From the NCBI RefSeq assembly GCF_014633365.1, contig NC_068345.1:11292058-11356057 (forward strand): 64,000 nt of DNA, in the 5' to 3' direction. The notes beneath the pieces are model-generated. The model ran no database searches. It saw only the letters and a program-made list of their open reading frames with translations, and had not been told where the DNA came from. Below, in pieces: positions 32,501 through 40,585 of this stretch. This stretch comes from Diospyros lotus (taxonomy: Eukaryota; Streptophyta; Magnoliopsida; Ericales; Ebenaceae). Positions within the stretch are counted from its first letter, which is position 1. Each line of letters opens with the position of its first letter. A program made the translations under genes and the position numbers.

Positions 32501-35106
32501 CTAGATTCCATTGGGTGGCCTATAGGCTGAGCAGGCAGGTAATTGAAGAGAACATACCTCTCTACATTGGGAATTCTATCAAGTACTTAATGTCTAAGGT
32601 GTTCCTAAGGTGGAACAAGTGTTACCTCAGTGATGGATCATTTGTCAAACTAGGGAGACTATAAGGAAGTATAGAACAGTATTAGGCCATTAATGTTTAA
32701 GGTGGAACAAGTGATACCTCAGTGATGGATCATTTGCTTCCTAGAGTAGGATATGTCCAACTATGGATATTAAAAGGAATTATAGGACAACCATTAAGCC
32801 ATTCATATTTATGGTATAAAGCATTGGACAATTGAGGAACATGTTAAAGTGAATGTTCTTAGAAGAGAATATCTCTAGTAACTAGGAGACATAGTTTGGA
32901 ACTAAAAAATGAATCCTTGAAATGATGATATCTCTGGCTGAAAATAAAGTGAGAAAATCAGTTGAGATAGTTTGTTCTTGTATACAACACATCAAGCCTT
33001 TATCGTATTATGTGGGGTTAGTTGCATGAATTCTAGTTCATTAGTTGTCATTTCTAAACTCACATAATAACTAAGTGTCTCTCACCAAGTTTTTCTTGGT
33101 CTTCCTTTATCTTTTTTGCTAGATACTCTTCCAGTCTATTCACTGTCCTCACAAGAACCTCTTATTGGTGTTTTTCTCACATGACCAAAACATCTTAATT
33201 AGGTCTCATACATCTTATTTTCAATAGGAGCCCCCCGACCTTGTTACTTATAATCTCATTTTTAATTTTTTATTTTCTCATATGAGTTCACGTCTATCTT
33301 ATCATCTTTATATCCTTTATGTTCATATTGGGCCATACAAAAAAAAAAGTTGTTCCTATAGTTATTTTATAAAATTTTCTTTTTATCTTTAACAGAATCT
33401 TATTATCACATAAAATACTATTGCACTTTCCCATTTTAACCTTATTGCCTTAATTCTATGGGTAACATCCTCATTAATCTTTTTAGATGATTGATCCAAT
33501 ATCTCTAAGCTGGTTTTTTCTTAGTATGACTTGATATTCCAGTTTTACTATAACATCATCCACACAAATTTTTACTAAACATGCATTCTACACATTAGGT
33601 TTTCAATTTTCTAAACCTAAAACCTTTAGTTTTAAAGTGTTCCTCCATATCTCAAGCTTAGTGTTCATGCATTCCTTTTGTCTCATCCACTAACACATTG
33701 TCATCTGTAATAGGTTAGATCAAGGCACATTTCCTTGGATATGCTTAGTAAGTTCATCAATTACTAGGGCAAATAGGTAAGGGCTTAATGTTGATCCTTG
33801 ATGTATCTAATTGTAATTGGAAAAGTCTCAATATCTCCTCCTCATGTTCTTACATGTGTTTTTACTCCATGCATATTTTTGATAACCTGTATGTAAACAA
33901 TTTGGATTCCTTTCTTCTCTAAGACCCTACATAAGACTTCTATAGGAACTTTGCTACAAGCTTTTTTCTAAATCTATAATATAAGTTCTTTTGTTTCTCT
34001 CTAAATCCATTAGGCACCTCAGTGAGGTATTTAGCTTCCATTTTTCGATCTCCCAGCCACTCACTTCCAAAGTTTTATATTGTGGCTCATTAGTTTGATT
34101 TCTCTATAATTTCCACAACTTTGAACAGTCCTTTATTCATGTAAATAGGCAATAATGTGCTATTCCTCCACTTGTCCAACATCTTTTTTGATTTAAGGAA
34201 CATGTTAAATAATCTCCCACTGATAGTTGCAACTGCAATTTTTTCAATTTAAATCCATTAGTCCTTTACTCACAAGTGTTTTGTTCATCATCAAAACAAT
34301 ACTTGGGGAATTATTATGCCTAATTTATGCAAGTTGGCTCAATAATCTCCCACTTTTTGATGATGAAGAAATTATTTGGGTGTTAAAAATCAAATATGCA
34401 ATAACGCACAAGGAATACATGATACAATAATATTGTGCATGCCTCCACCTGAATCTTGTTATCGTCCCCCACCCCCCTCCCCTTTTTATCTTGTAATTTA
34501 TCCACCAGTTTGCATATCAAAAGTTTTAGTTGCAAGTATATCATGTCCTTGTCTTCCAAATAAAGGTGCCATTTTTATCATTAATTTTTTTATTTGATAT
34601 GTCCTTGCCAGCTTTTTTATTTGGTCCTTAACAGTTGATGCTATGGCTACCTTTGCTGTTCCTTTGTCACTGTCATCATATATGTTGTCCTTACTCTCTG
34701 TACTTCACTGCTTGTGCTTATTTATCTTACTTTTATGGTGGGAAGGAGGTACATGGGTCATAAGAGGACTATCAGACCAAATGCAAAAAAGCTGAGTGCT
34801 CTGTTCATGGCGCGGGGCAAAATGGATTGGGATACATTTTCCAGAAAGGTCAAATCATGCCAGAGAGGTTTTATGGGGGAACCAGAGGAAATGCGACTTG
34901 GACGGGGTGAATTTCACGAATATCCCTCCCCTTGCATCTGCCAGAAACCAATTAAATACTCGGATCTTGAGAATGATAACAATGGGGATAAGACTCCAGA
35001 AGAAGGGCGCCCGTTGTCTCAGAAGCAACGCTTGGAGATGGAAACAGATGGGATGAAAAAGGGGTCAACAGCTTCCAGAGACCGAAGAAGACAAAACATG
35101 AGATGA
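5591..35106 (+). CDS. Plant O-fucosyltransferase-family glycosyltransferase (GT106-like), 8 exons, 5' end not in window
   Basis: Exons by splice-site and phase matching: 5591-5681, 18532-18608, 18742-18830, 18984-19173, 19530-19711, 28299-28401, 31398-31726 and 34746-35106. All seven introns are GT-AG and all phases join without a stop, giving 473 residues ending in TGA at 35104-35106. Landmarks (numbered from the first visible residue): YYGCSERG near 20, GGLNQQRTG at 48-56, HLRFE at 208-212, GEIYGG at 284-289, and [12 protein letters not shown] at 328-339 followed by a basic GRRRY. These are hallmarks of the plant O-fucosyltransferase (DUF246) family, Golgi type II enzymes that transfer sugar from a nucleotide donor. 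Family members include protein O-fucosyltransferases and pectin rhamnosyltransferases, and the substrate cannot be decided here. Full-length relatives are somewhat longer, so an N-terminal membrane-anchor exon is missing. Intact coding sequence despite huge transposon-filled introns suggests a live gene. Confidence 0.93.
5880..7071 (-). pseudogene. Decayed Ty3/gypsy (chromovirus-type) pol 3' end and LTR
   Basis: On the minus strand, 7071 down to about 6363 reads, across many stops and frameshifts, like the C-terminal integrase region of a gypsy polyprotein. Recognisable pieces are [43 protein letters not shown] and [11 protein letters not shown]. The downstream stretch to about 5880, ending on the + strand with GCTCTTGCA at 6352 beside a purine tract, looks like the 3' LTR, but I could not fix its outer edge or a target duplication. 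The upstream pol, gag and 5' LTR are absent. Disruptions are too many for function. Confidence 0.7.
7072..7116. repeat. Short tandem duplication at an LTR junction
   Basis: GATCACCAACAAGGCAAAGG occurs twice in tandem (first near 7073, then near 7095), directly before the LTR that starts at 7117. It is probably a local slippage or repair scar. Confidence 0.75.
7117..7492 (-). repeat. 3' LTR of the older copia-type element
   Basis: TGTCGTGTACCTAGGG at the left, GGGTCATGACA at the right, with an AG-rich middle like the LTRs at 1451, 4855 and 19862. The matching 5' LTR was not found. Confidence 0.8.
7493..8274 (-). other. Non-conserved 3' interior of the older copia-type element
   Basis: Two weak minus-strand ORFs (7554-7817 and 7824-8156) lie between the LTR and the gag/protease block. 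The first is Lys/Glu-rich and resembles the corresponding stretch beside the LTR at 1854 in the LARD-like element. Neither shows a pol domain. This replaces the integrase/RT/RNase H region expected in an autonomous copia. Confidence 0.5.
8275..8823 (-). pseudogene. copia gag C-terminus and protease start (older element, second block)
   Basis: Minus-strand reading: [18 protein letters not shown] (end of the UBN2-type gag), a stop near 8722, then a zinc-knuckle-like [21 protein letters not shown] and, after a linker, [20 protein letters not shown]. The last is the protease entry motif, with DLGAFDH in place of the usual D-S/T-G-A-S-DH, so the catalytic motif is altered. This block continues the gag block at 13774-14138. 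The two were separated by the insertion at 8829-13768. Stops and the altered protease motif mark it as dead. Confidence 0.82.
8829..9009 (-). repeat. 3' LTR (shortened) of the nested copia
   Basis: Shares both ends with 13515-13768 but lacks the middle stretch around 13628-13702. In its place is GAGACACCTTTAGG, also found at 9101-9114 in the end of the pol region. Confidence 0.9.
9093..13500 (-). pseudogene. copia gag-pol polyprotein of the nested element, frameshifted
   Basis: The gag start codon (minus, at 13500) directly follows the primer site. Blocks in order: gag 13500-12634; zinc knuckle [15 protein letters not shown] and protease-like [12 protein letters not shown] (12665-12177, shifted frame); a GAG-pre-integrase piece (12157-11861); integrase core with [19 protein letters not shown] and [11 protein letters not shown] (11597-10638); RT with [39 protein letters not shown] and YVDDILL (10397-9869); RNase H with [24 protein letters not shown] and [15 protein letters not shown] (9848-9093). 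The protease motif reads DSSA rather than DSGA. At least four frame breaks or stops separate the blocks, so it cannot make a full polyprotein, although each catalytic signature in integrase and RT is still readable. Confidence 0.93.
13515..13768 (-). repeat. 5' LTR of the nested copia
   Basis: Full-length 254-bp LTR. It abuts the tRNA-iMet primer site complement at 13501-13514 and is followed by the target duplication TATCC. A candidate TATA stretch (TATTTATACATATA region, read on either strand) lies near 13633-13648. Confidence 0.92.
13774..14138 (-). pseudogene. copia gag (UBN2 domain) N-terminal block of the older element
   Basis: Reading right to left on the minus strand gives [15 protein letters not shown] gag sequence: [36 protein letters not shown], then [21 protein letters not shown] and RGHLLG. 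This is the copia UBN2/gag polypeptide family. It stops at 13774, where the younger copia is inserted, and the frame resumes at 8823 with PSIKEAF. Several in-frame stops are present. The right edge near 14138 is abrupt, so the start codon and 5' LTR are lost. Confidence 0.82.
14145..14230 (+). mobile_element. Terminal fragment of a hAT-like non-autonomous element
   Basis: GTGTTCGAAAACACGCTAAG and the following GCGCCTAGG-rich stretch match the left end of the complete element at 15946-16693 (GTGTTCTAAAACGTGTTAAG). No second end or 8-bp target duplication is recognisable here, so it is a truncated copy at the junction of two copia relics. Confidence 0.65.
14263..15718 (+). pseudogene. copia pol fragment (integrase joined to late RT/RNase H)
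   Basis: Plus strand: a GAG-pre-integrase tail ([17 protein letters not shown]), then the integrase core [35 protein letters not shown] and [16 protein letters not shown]. At about 14812 it jumps to the late RT ([18 protein letters not shown]), skipping the RT core including the YVDD region. RNase H follows with [45 protein letters not shown] and [16 protein letters not shown]. Several stops are present. A 48-bp in-frame tandem duplication lies in the integrase core. It ends at TGA beside a polypurine tract and the LTR that begins at 15726. Confidence 0.9.
14591..14686 (+). repeat. 48-bp tandem duplication in the integrase core
   Basis: Two adjacent copies, each starting GGGATTGTACATCAGACCTG (14591 and 14639). 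The period is 16 codons, so the peptide [13 protein letters not shown] appears twice without a frame change. Confidence 0.95.
15726..16771 (+). repeat. 3' LTR of the copia fragment, interrupted by a hAT-type element
   Basis: A purine tract (GATGGGGAG) precedes TGTTGGAGAATCATGGGAG at 15726. The LTR resumes after the hAT element and ends ATTCTAACA near 16771. Removing 15946-16693 and one copy of its 8-bp duplication leaves an LTR of about 290 bp. No 5' LTR is present nearby. Confidence 0.85.
15946..16693. mobile_element. hAT-type non-autonomous DNA transposon in the copia LTR
   Basis: Terminal inverted repeats CAGTGTTCTAAAA and TTTTAGAACACTG are flanked by a perfect 8-bp target duplication ATAAATAA (15938-15945 and 16694-16701), the hAT signature. 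Subterminal regions are rich in GGCGCC/CCTAGG-type repeats. The middle (about 16150-16350) is strongly self-complementary, alternating CAAGGACTTCCTCC and GGAGGAAGTCCTTG blocks. Apparent ORFs on both strands here arise from this low-complexity sequence. No transposase is encoded. Confidence 0.93.
16848..17075 (-). mobile_element. RTE-type LINE 3' end fragment
   Basis: The + strand reads CTTTATCCCACCATGTGGG then ACATGAATT, the reverse of the conserved 3' tail also seen at 22855-22895 and 33000-33030. It continues for about 200 bp before losing similarity around a long T-run. Confidence 0.7.
17076..18239 (+). other. Intron sequence without recognisable features
   Basis: No ORF with a domain, no terminal repeats and no splice-supported exon. 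It contains several GT/AC-rich stretches only. Confidence 0.5.
18240..18368 (+). repeat. Two-copy tandem duplication (~64 bp) in the intron
   Basis: Copies share AGATGGA.TTTTTTAGGCTT, then CAGAATAAT.TCTGGTTGCT and ACCTGAACTAGA, at about 18245-18305 and 18309-18366, about 165 bp upstream of the exon at 18532. Confidence 0.85.
19862..20203. mobile_element. Solo LTR of the TGTCATGCACCTAGGG family
   Basis: Starts TGTCATGCACCTAGGG and ends GGGGTTGTGACA. Flanks are GTTAT (left) and ATTAT (right), a 4/5 match to a 5-bp target duplication. The AG-rich centre is shared with the LTRs at 7117 and 1451. No interior or second LTR adjoins it. Confidence 0.85.
20799..21486. mobile_element. Non-autonomous TIR element (MITE-like)
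   Basis: Ends are inverted: CATAGTTGTCAAAGG at the left and CCTTTGACAATTATG at the right, matching at 14 of 15 positions. Subterminal GGCG/CGCC-rich blocks follow, and the middle is A-rich (source of a spurious Lys-rich ORF). A clear target duplication is not visible, so the superfamily is uncertain; hAT or Mutator-like are possible. Confidence 0.6.
21767..22645 (+). mobile_element. 5' LTR, primer site and gag start of a Ty3/gypsy element
   Basis: LTR 21767-22075 (TGTCATGACCCC to GGCTTGACA) contains a CCTATATAAGG TATA-type stretch at about 21907-21917 and is followed by TTGGTATCAGAGCC, the tRNA-iMet primer site. The ATG at 22165 begins a gag-like protein, [18 protein letters not shown], with a coiled-coil N-terminus. 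After stops near 22343 and 22480 it reads [11 protein letters not shown], the conserved entry of plant gypsy gags. It is cut off at about 22640 where RTE sequence begins. Confidence 0.85.
22841..24985 (-). pseudogene. RTE-type LINE reverse transcriptase (minus strand), 5'-truncated, nested
   Basis: Minus-strand blocks from 24985 down: linker and endonuclease tail, then [37 protein letters not shown] and GPDNIPIEA (24525-24211); [52 protein letters not shown] and [14 protein letters not shown] (23700-23308); [30 protein letters not shown], and [14 protein letters not shown] ending IHVADPT (23292-22872). These are RTE-clade signatures. The catalytic box reads FANDIVL instead of F-A-D-D, so the first Asp is replaced. 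The + strand begins with (CAA)n at 22839-22852, the 3' tail. A possible short target duplication TCAAAC is at 22835-22840 and 24986-24991. Confidence 0.9.
25329..25779. mobile_element. Solo LTR nested in the RTE relic
   Basis: TGTCATGAGAAG at the left and GACCGTGACA at the right, with a perfect 5-bp target duplication GAGGG (25324-25328 and 25780-25784). Sequence on either side is continuous RTE reverse transcriptase, confirming the insertion point. It contains a (CT)n tract at about 25626-25643. Confidence 0.93.
25945..26900. other. Possible LTR fragment of a gypsy (chromovirus-like) element
   Basis: The RTE reading stops abruptly at 25944 and the sequence continues TGCCACACCCCCCAG. Its order of motifs (a GAATGAGTACAACCTCAATAAG-like block, then AT-rich sequence) resembles the layout of the long LTR at 28930. 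No right border or target duplication was found. Confidence 0.3.
27060..27252. repeat. Two-copy tandem repeat (~96 bp)
   Basis: Each copy runs from CCTAGTGGG.TTAAGGCTTG through TTGTTGTA, GGGATCC, TTTCCTTGTGCCCACCCC. The 'CTAGTGGGATTAAGGCTT...GTTGTTGT' portion resembles RTE/SINE 3' tails. Small ORFs on both strands here are by-products of the repeat. Confidence 0.85.
27605..27866. mobile_element. Tourist/PIF-like MITE
   Basis: Inverted ends GGGCCTGTTAAGTTATAG and, reverse-complemented from the right, GGGCCCATTCAGTTGTAG. The element is 262 bp and AT-rich. The flanking trinucleotides are GTA and TTA, so the expected 3-bp duplication is imperfect. Confidence 0.65.
28402..31397 (+). other. 3.0-kb intron, mostly one long solo LTR
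   Basis: Donor TTACCT|GTGAGA at 28402 and acceptor TGCACAG ending at 31397. The first 530 bp is ordinary AT-rich intron (a 74-codon open frame at 28544-28768 has no recognisable domain). The rest is the LTR described next. Confidence 0.85.
28930..31213. mobile_element. Probable long solo LTR (gypsy type)
   Basis: Starts TGTCATGATCCG and ends GGGTTTTTACA. The flanks TGTAG and GGTAG match at 4 of 5 positions. A length of about 2.3 kb with no ORF fits the long LTRs of some plant chromoviruses. The border assignment rests on this near-match and the TG..CA ends. Confidence 0.5.
32607..32740. repeat. 92-bp period repeat, two copies
   Basis: AAGGTGGAACAAGTG.TACC, followed by TCAGTGATGGATCATTTG, occurs at 32607 and again at 32699. 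Confidence 0.85.
32985..34215 (-). mobile_element. Highly decayed RTE-type LINE, 3' half
   Basis: Begins on the + strand with ACATCAAGCCTTTATCGTAT then TGTGGGGTTAGTTGCATGAA, the reverse of the RTE 3' tail. It is collinear with the minus-strand RTE at 22841-24200: the matching order is tail, [11 protein letters not shown] region, catalytic region (near 33700), then upstream RT near 34180. Too many frameshifts remain for any ORF. Confidence 0.75.
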
Positions 35107-36885
35107 CTGTGATCTTCAAGAGACTCCAACAAGTGAAGACTTTTCTTGAGATTTTCCAGAAAGCACCTTAGGAAAGGTCTCTGACCCAAATTTCTCATCG
35201 TTTGGAGCTAACATTTGGCCCTACCAAGTCATGTCCAGTACAGCTACTCCGGGTATGTCCCCAGTTTTACTTGACAACGTGGCGTTTTGCCTCTGAAGCC
35301 ACACCTCAGGAAGTTGGGGCGGCGGGGGGTAGATCTGTTTGTATCTAATGCCCAAATTTGGACTGCAAAATGTATAGGAACCCGGGACTTGTGATGAGTT
35401 GCAAGTGTTGGTTTACATATTTTTGTTAAGGTCTCTACAGCAAGTAGCCTGCTGAGCACACATTGCTACTGCTTGACACAATTTTAGCTAACTTTGCTTT
35501 TTAGAAATGGTTCAACATTTCTAGCTCGCCTCTTCACCAGACTTCCTCCTCTATGGGGGGATTAAATGGTATGATGACCAAAATCATAGGACATGCTTGC
35601 TGGTTGCCTTCTTTTTTTATGAGCAAGCACTAGGGCATATTTATCTTATGCTTTTGGAACCAGGAACTGCGGAAGCAAAAGGTCTTGCTGCAAAAACAAA
35701 CATTCTGGTTCTGGGGCAAGAGGTCCAATAGTTGTTAGGAGTGAAGTTATTTTTGTATGCAAATATTACATTTTACTTCACTTTTGCAAGAAAGGAAGAT
35801 CTTGCGTGCGTGCGTGTAAATGCACCGACTTGTATGTAATGACCATTTTGTCTGCAATTTCGGTGATTAAACTACGGACATAATAATGTATTGTCCATCA
35901 CAACAAGAAGAGACTGTCACAACAAAGCCCCGTTGGGGGGGGGGGGGGGGATCAAATTATGGTCGTGATCTTTATGAAATTAAAACCCACTTAACATGTA
36001 CTAACTGAATTTCACAACTGAACCTTCCTCGGGAAAAAGAGAATTTCGGTTCCCTGTTGCCTTTTTTGCTGTAAAGAAAACTTTTATCTAGAAACTTCCA
36101 GAAAAAACATAGAAGAATCTTCTACTCCCGTTGAATTTTAACACAGTAGGCGGATGAGGCGGAACTAGTCTGTCTCTGTCTGTCTGTCTCTCTTCATGCG
36201 CAATAAACAATAATAATGATATAAGAATATTGATTCCAATGGTAGCACACTTGCAATAATAATAATAATAATAATAAATATATGTATAATTCAACAAAAA
36301 TATGAATTTGTATTGTCGTAACACTGCTCGTTCAGACATGACTTTATAAACACACACACACACACACACGGCTTGATAAGGGTAGCAGGGGAACATACAT
36401 AGCAATTTATGGGCAGCCAGCCGTTGGCATAACACTTTTAACTCTACTGACACTAGTAGGATGAGTTTGTACTGTCAAAAATACACCATTAAATGAGATA
36501 GTTGACTGTTCTTTATTACATTTTTCTTTATACCTGAAATGCCCTTAAAGGGTAGTAACAAAAGGAAAAGTGTTTAGGTTAACTTATTACATTTTGGTTG
36601 GGGGATTAATTTGACCATTCATTTGTAAGAAAAGATCAAATAAATTACTGTATTTTTAGATTTAAAATTAATTTAATCACTGTATTTTAAAAAAGATTAA
36701 ATAGTTCGCTCTACTTTCGCATTTAATGTCATATTAATTATTATGGTTGATGTTAATACAGTTGAAAGATATTTTAACTTACTCTCAACTCTATTATCAA
36801 TTAAAGTAACCTCACAAAATTACAAATCCTAAATTCATATTTAAAGAATCTCACGTACTAGGATAATGGTATTTTTTTTTATTAG
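35107..36885 (+). other. 3' UTR of the glycosyltransferase gene and intergenic DNA
   Basis: The first several hundred bases after the stop codon are low in repeats and probably 3' UTR; I see no unambiguous poly(A) signal. A run of 16 G is at about 35935-35950, (AAT)n at 36255-36278 and (CA)n at 36350-36369. No further gene was found. Confidence 0.5.
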
Positions 36886-37120
36886 GATAGTGTTTGTTAA
36901 TCAAGATACAAATCGAAAAAAATAGGATATGAAAAATATTTCGAACAAAAATATTTTCTATTGTGTTTGTTAAATTTATCTAGAAAAAAGTTATGTGACT
37001 TCTTATCTTAAATTTTTCAGATAAATTCATCTCTCATTTCGATTCCGACAAGTTATCTTAAAACTTATAGATAAGTTATCTTGATACAACTTTATTTTAT
37101 TCATTTTAATAAACACTATC
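36886..37120. mobile_element. MITE with TAG target duplication
   Basis: Ends GATAGTGTTTGTTAATCAAG and, from the right end reverse-complemented, GATAGTGTTTATTAAAATGA. Both flanks read TAG (36883-36885 and 37121-37123). A length of 235 bp, AT richness and a 3-bp duplication fit a Tourist-like (PIF/Harbinger) MITE. Confidence 0.75.
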
Positions 37121-37123
37121 TAG

Positions 37124-39141
37124 ATAGGATATATGAGTTGATTGGGTAAAATGTTTAACAATAATTGAAACAAGGGTAGGTGAGGTATATTGTCTAATGA
37201 ATTCATAAATTTAACTTAACAAAGAAAATTAAATATCATCGTCCAATAATTTATGTTGATAGTCTAGCTGTTTGATAGGTTTAGTAGCTTAAGGGCATTT
37301 TGGGTCTAAAAAGATATAATAAAAAGACCTGAGGACTTAAAAAGGGTATAATAGATTACTAATCTAATTTAGAAGAAATATCTGATAGTATAATTTTGCT
37401 GGGGTCACTAAAATTTCAGGCAAAAGAAAGAGAATGCCACTGCCATAATTTTCAAAACAAATTCTTGTGGGGTGCGTGCTCTGTTTTGGATCCATTTCTA
37501 GCATATTTTATTAGATTTTTTTGTTTCCTAAGGCGTGAAAGGAAAGAAAAAAGCCAATGAAATCCTATCCCACAAAAGATAATGCTACATGGACAATTTC
37601 GTCGCAACAACTTAGTTAACAATTAAATTTATGGTGATATTTTAAACTCAAATTTTTGAATGATCACCCAAAATCATGCCTTCTTCATATTCTCTTTATT
37701 CTTCCCCCCCCCCCCATCCCCCTCTCTCGCCTCATTCTCTCTCTGCTTATTCTTGTCAACTCAGTCGCTGAAGCTACCGTCATCAATTGATCCAACCGTC
37801 GTTGACGCCTCCATCTCCTCTTCTCTCTCATTCCCCCATCTCTCTCTATGTTCTTATTCTCATCATTGTTGCCACCGACTTAGTCGCCTTCACTATCGTT
37901 GAAGCTGCCACCATCAACTTTTCTGGTTGTGATTCGTCTCTGTTGCAATCTCCATCGCCGTCCGCCTCTATTGTTCCAATAATTGTCGACACTTTCATCT
38001 CTCCCCTTTTCTTTTTGTTTTGGGTTTTCAGTTCTCGCCCATCGCTTTTCTTCTATCGTCGTTGCCTCCATCGCTGACGCCTCCATCTCTTTCTCTCTCT
38101 CTCTCTCTCTCTATTTGGGCCTCCATCTCCGTTGTTCGTTGTTTGCCTCCACCGTTTACTGTCGACACCTCCATCTCCCCTCTTTCTCTGGGTCTTCTGT
38201 TAAATTAATATATAATATATTTACTAAAAATATATTTGAATATAATTTTGGATTAAATATACATATTTTCTAAACAATAATATAAACTAAACAGGAATAA
38301 AAAAAAATAATATATTTTGGGTTAAAATATATTTTTATGTTATTATTTATTTCTTTATTTATTTATATTACTTGTATAAAGGTGAAATATAATATTATGA
38401 TTTTGTTTAATTTTATATATAATTTTTAATCTTTTAATTCAAATAATATAAACAAATAATAATATACAAATATATAATTATTTATATATAAAATAATTAC
38501 AAAATACATAAAATTTTATATTCGGTATGAATGATAAAGAGAAGAAATATAATTGTATTGTGATGGATATAAGAATATATCTTTCTATTAAAAATAAATA
38601 TTATAATATTATGATTTATAGTTTGATTTGCATTTTATAACTTAAAAAATAAAATAAAATTATAAAATAATTTTTTAAAAATAGTAAACCAAACTATACT
38701 CTTAAAATTTTCAACATGTTATAAGCCAAAATTTTTAAAAGTAACAAAATAGGTGAGACTTGGGAGACCTTGGAAGATAAGAAAAAGCTGTTGTTAATGA
38801 AACACTATAAATTCTATTGAAAAATAAAACCAAAATATAACTACTGAAAAAGCCAAATGTCTAGGAGAGCTGCATCAAACAAATTTATTTTTTCTTGTCC
38901 ACTATTCTCCACTTGTTTAGAATAATTGGTCTCTTTTAAAAATTCTCAATTGCTCAAACAGGTTTAAATAATTTATAATCCCAAATTTAAATAAGAATTA
39001 ATTAAAAAAACACAATTTATAATCTCAGATTTAAGCCTTCAACCCTGAGAAGGGATCAGAAAAAAAAGGGGAAAAAAAAGCAAAAAAATACGGAAGTCCA
39101 TGTAAACCATTGTTGAGTTGTTTTTCAACATGTTAGAACAC
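37124..39141. other. Intergenic: CT-rich block then very AT-rich DNA
   Basis: 37660-38200 is pyrimidine-rich with many CTCCATCTCC-type units and a (TC)n tract at about 38090-38111. Its open frames (Ser/Pro-rich) are compositional. 38200-38720 is extremely AT-rich. No gene was recognised. Confidence 0.5.
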
Positions 39142-39144
39142 TAA

Positions 39145-39378
39145 GGGTGCGTTTGATTGGAGAATGGAAAATATGGTGGAATTTCAATTCCATGGAATTC
39201 CAATTCTCACCCCACCCCCTAGGAATTCTAATTTCTTGATTTCAAGGAAAATCTCCACTTTTTGAACTAAAATGGAATTCGAATTCCATGATAAAAAAAA
39301 AGCTCTTTGATAGAATTTCTTAGAATTTGGGTGGAAAATGAATTCCACCCTCATTTTCCATGTCTATCAAACGCACCC
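39145..39378. mobile_element. Tourist-like (PIF/Harbinger) MITE
   Basis: Left end GGGTGCGTTTGATTGG, and right end whose reverse complement is GGGTGCGTTTGATAGA. It is flanked by TAA on both sides (39142-39144 and 39379-39381). The element is 234 bp with several AATTCCA-type internal inverted repeats. These are standard Tourist features. Confidence 0.88.
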
Positions 39379-39381
39379 TAA

Positions 39382-40580
39382 GTCTTCTTTGCTCCTCAGT
39401 CAAATGTTCAAATAATAGTGAGAATAGCATATATAAAATGCAAAAATGACCCAAAAATAGAAAGAGGATCTTGTGGAAGACTGACGAACGGTTGGGGGTA
39501 GAGGAGACACATGCCGAAAGTGGACACAACGCACCAAGGAGGTGAGGGCAATGCTTGTTGGAGGTGGAAGCTTCACGTAGCGAAGAGACAGAAAGGCTTC
39601 ACACGCTGGAGGTGGAGGCTTCTCGTGGTAGAGAGAGAAAGAGAGAGAGGCTACGCACGCCGGAGATGGAGGCTTCGCGCGGTGGAGAGAGAGAAAGGCT
39701 TCGCATGCCGGACATATTAGATCCAGACTAGTCGACGTCACCAAAATCTAGCCGAAGAGCCGATAGAATAATCGACGTCATCGGAATCTGGCAAAAAAAA
39801 TATCACAATGAGAGAGAGAGAGAGAGGGAGAGAGAATGAATGAATGAGGAATGGGAAATTTTATTTACAACCAACTTTTTTACTTTTCACAGCCAATAGA
39901 AACGCACTTTTCCCCTTTTACTCTTTACAGCTACGTTAATAACTCTTTACAATCAATATTTTCTAAAAATACCCTCTTTTATTACCATCACACATGGCCA
40001 TAATCATCCCCACACAGTTATCCCTAAAACACATCCTCAAACCCCAATAACTCGAATCGCTAGCTAGTGTTTGCGATGAAGATGAGCTTCATAAGAGGTA
40101 GAAGACTACAAAATCGAGAACACACACATATAAACATACATAATCACATGGACACACATATATACACATATACACACATCCAAATGCATACACAAACACA
40201 TACAAATATATATACACACAGACAAACATCGTGAAATGCGAAGTCTGTGCGCCATCGGACTCTTTGGTCATGCTTTCTTGCCTTTGAAGAAGAGAATGCT
40301 CTTTCGGAGGGCATCGACGTAGTTGTGGCTAGAAAGTTGGTATGCAAGTAGACACAGTAGTGAGAGAAGGAAAATGCATAACAATGTCGAAAAATTCATT
40401 GGGAATTTGGCTGGAGAATTGTGAGGATTTCACGCCATTTTCCCTTTCTTTCTCTGGGTTCTTTACTTGCGATTGTGGGGTTCGGGGGGTCATGAAAGGC
40501 TATTGCTACGGACGAGTATGGCCCTTACCAATTGTGTGTGTTTGTGTATATATATATATATGTGTGTATGTATTTGGATG
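39382..40580. other. Intergenic low-complexity DNA
   Basis: 39540-39715 holds three ~50-bp units, each with GGAGGTGGA(A/G)GCTTC-like starts and an AGAGAGAAAG core. 40110-40230 and 40535-40580 are (CA)/(TA)-rich. Small open frames here follow the repeat composition; no gene was recognised. Confidence 0.5.
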
Positions 40581-40585
40581 TGTAT

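Larger units (their letters stand above)
31727..34745 (+). other. 3.0-kb intron with RTE relics
   Basis: Donor CGAAG|GTAAGA at 31727 and acceptor GGGAAG ending at 34745. An RTE-tail-like piece (ACAACAACATATCAAGCCTTA) is at about 32036-32220, a two-copy 92-bp repeat at 32607-32740, and a longer RTE relic at 32985-34215. 34216-34745 shows nothing recognisable. Confidence 0.85.

Noticed and set aside
37660..38273. Overlapping Ser/Pro-rich ORFs
   Set aside because: Pyrimidine-rich low-complexity sequence open in several frames; no splice or domain support.
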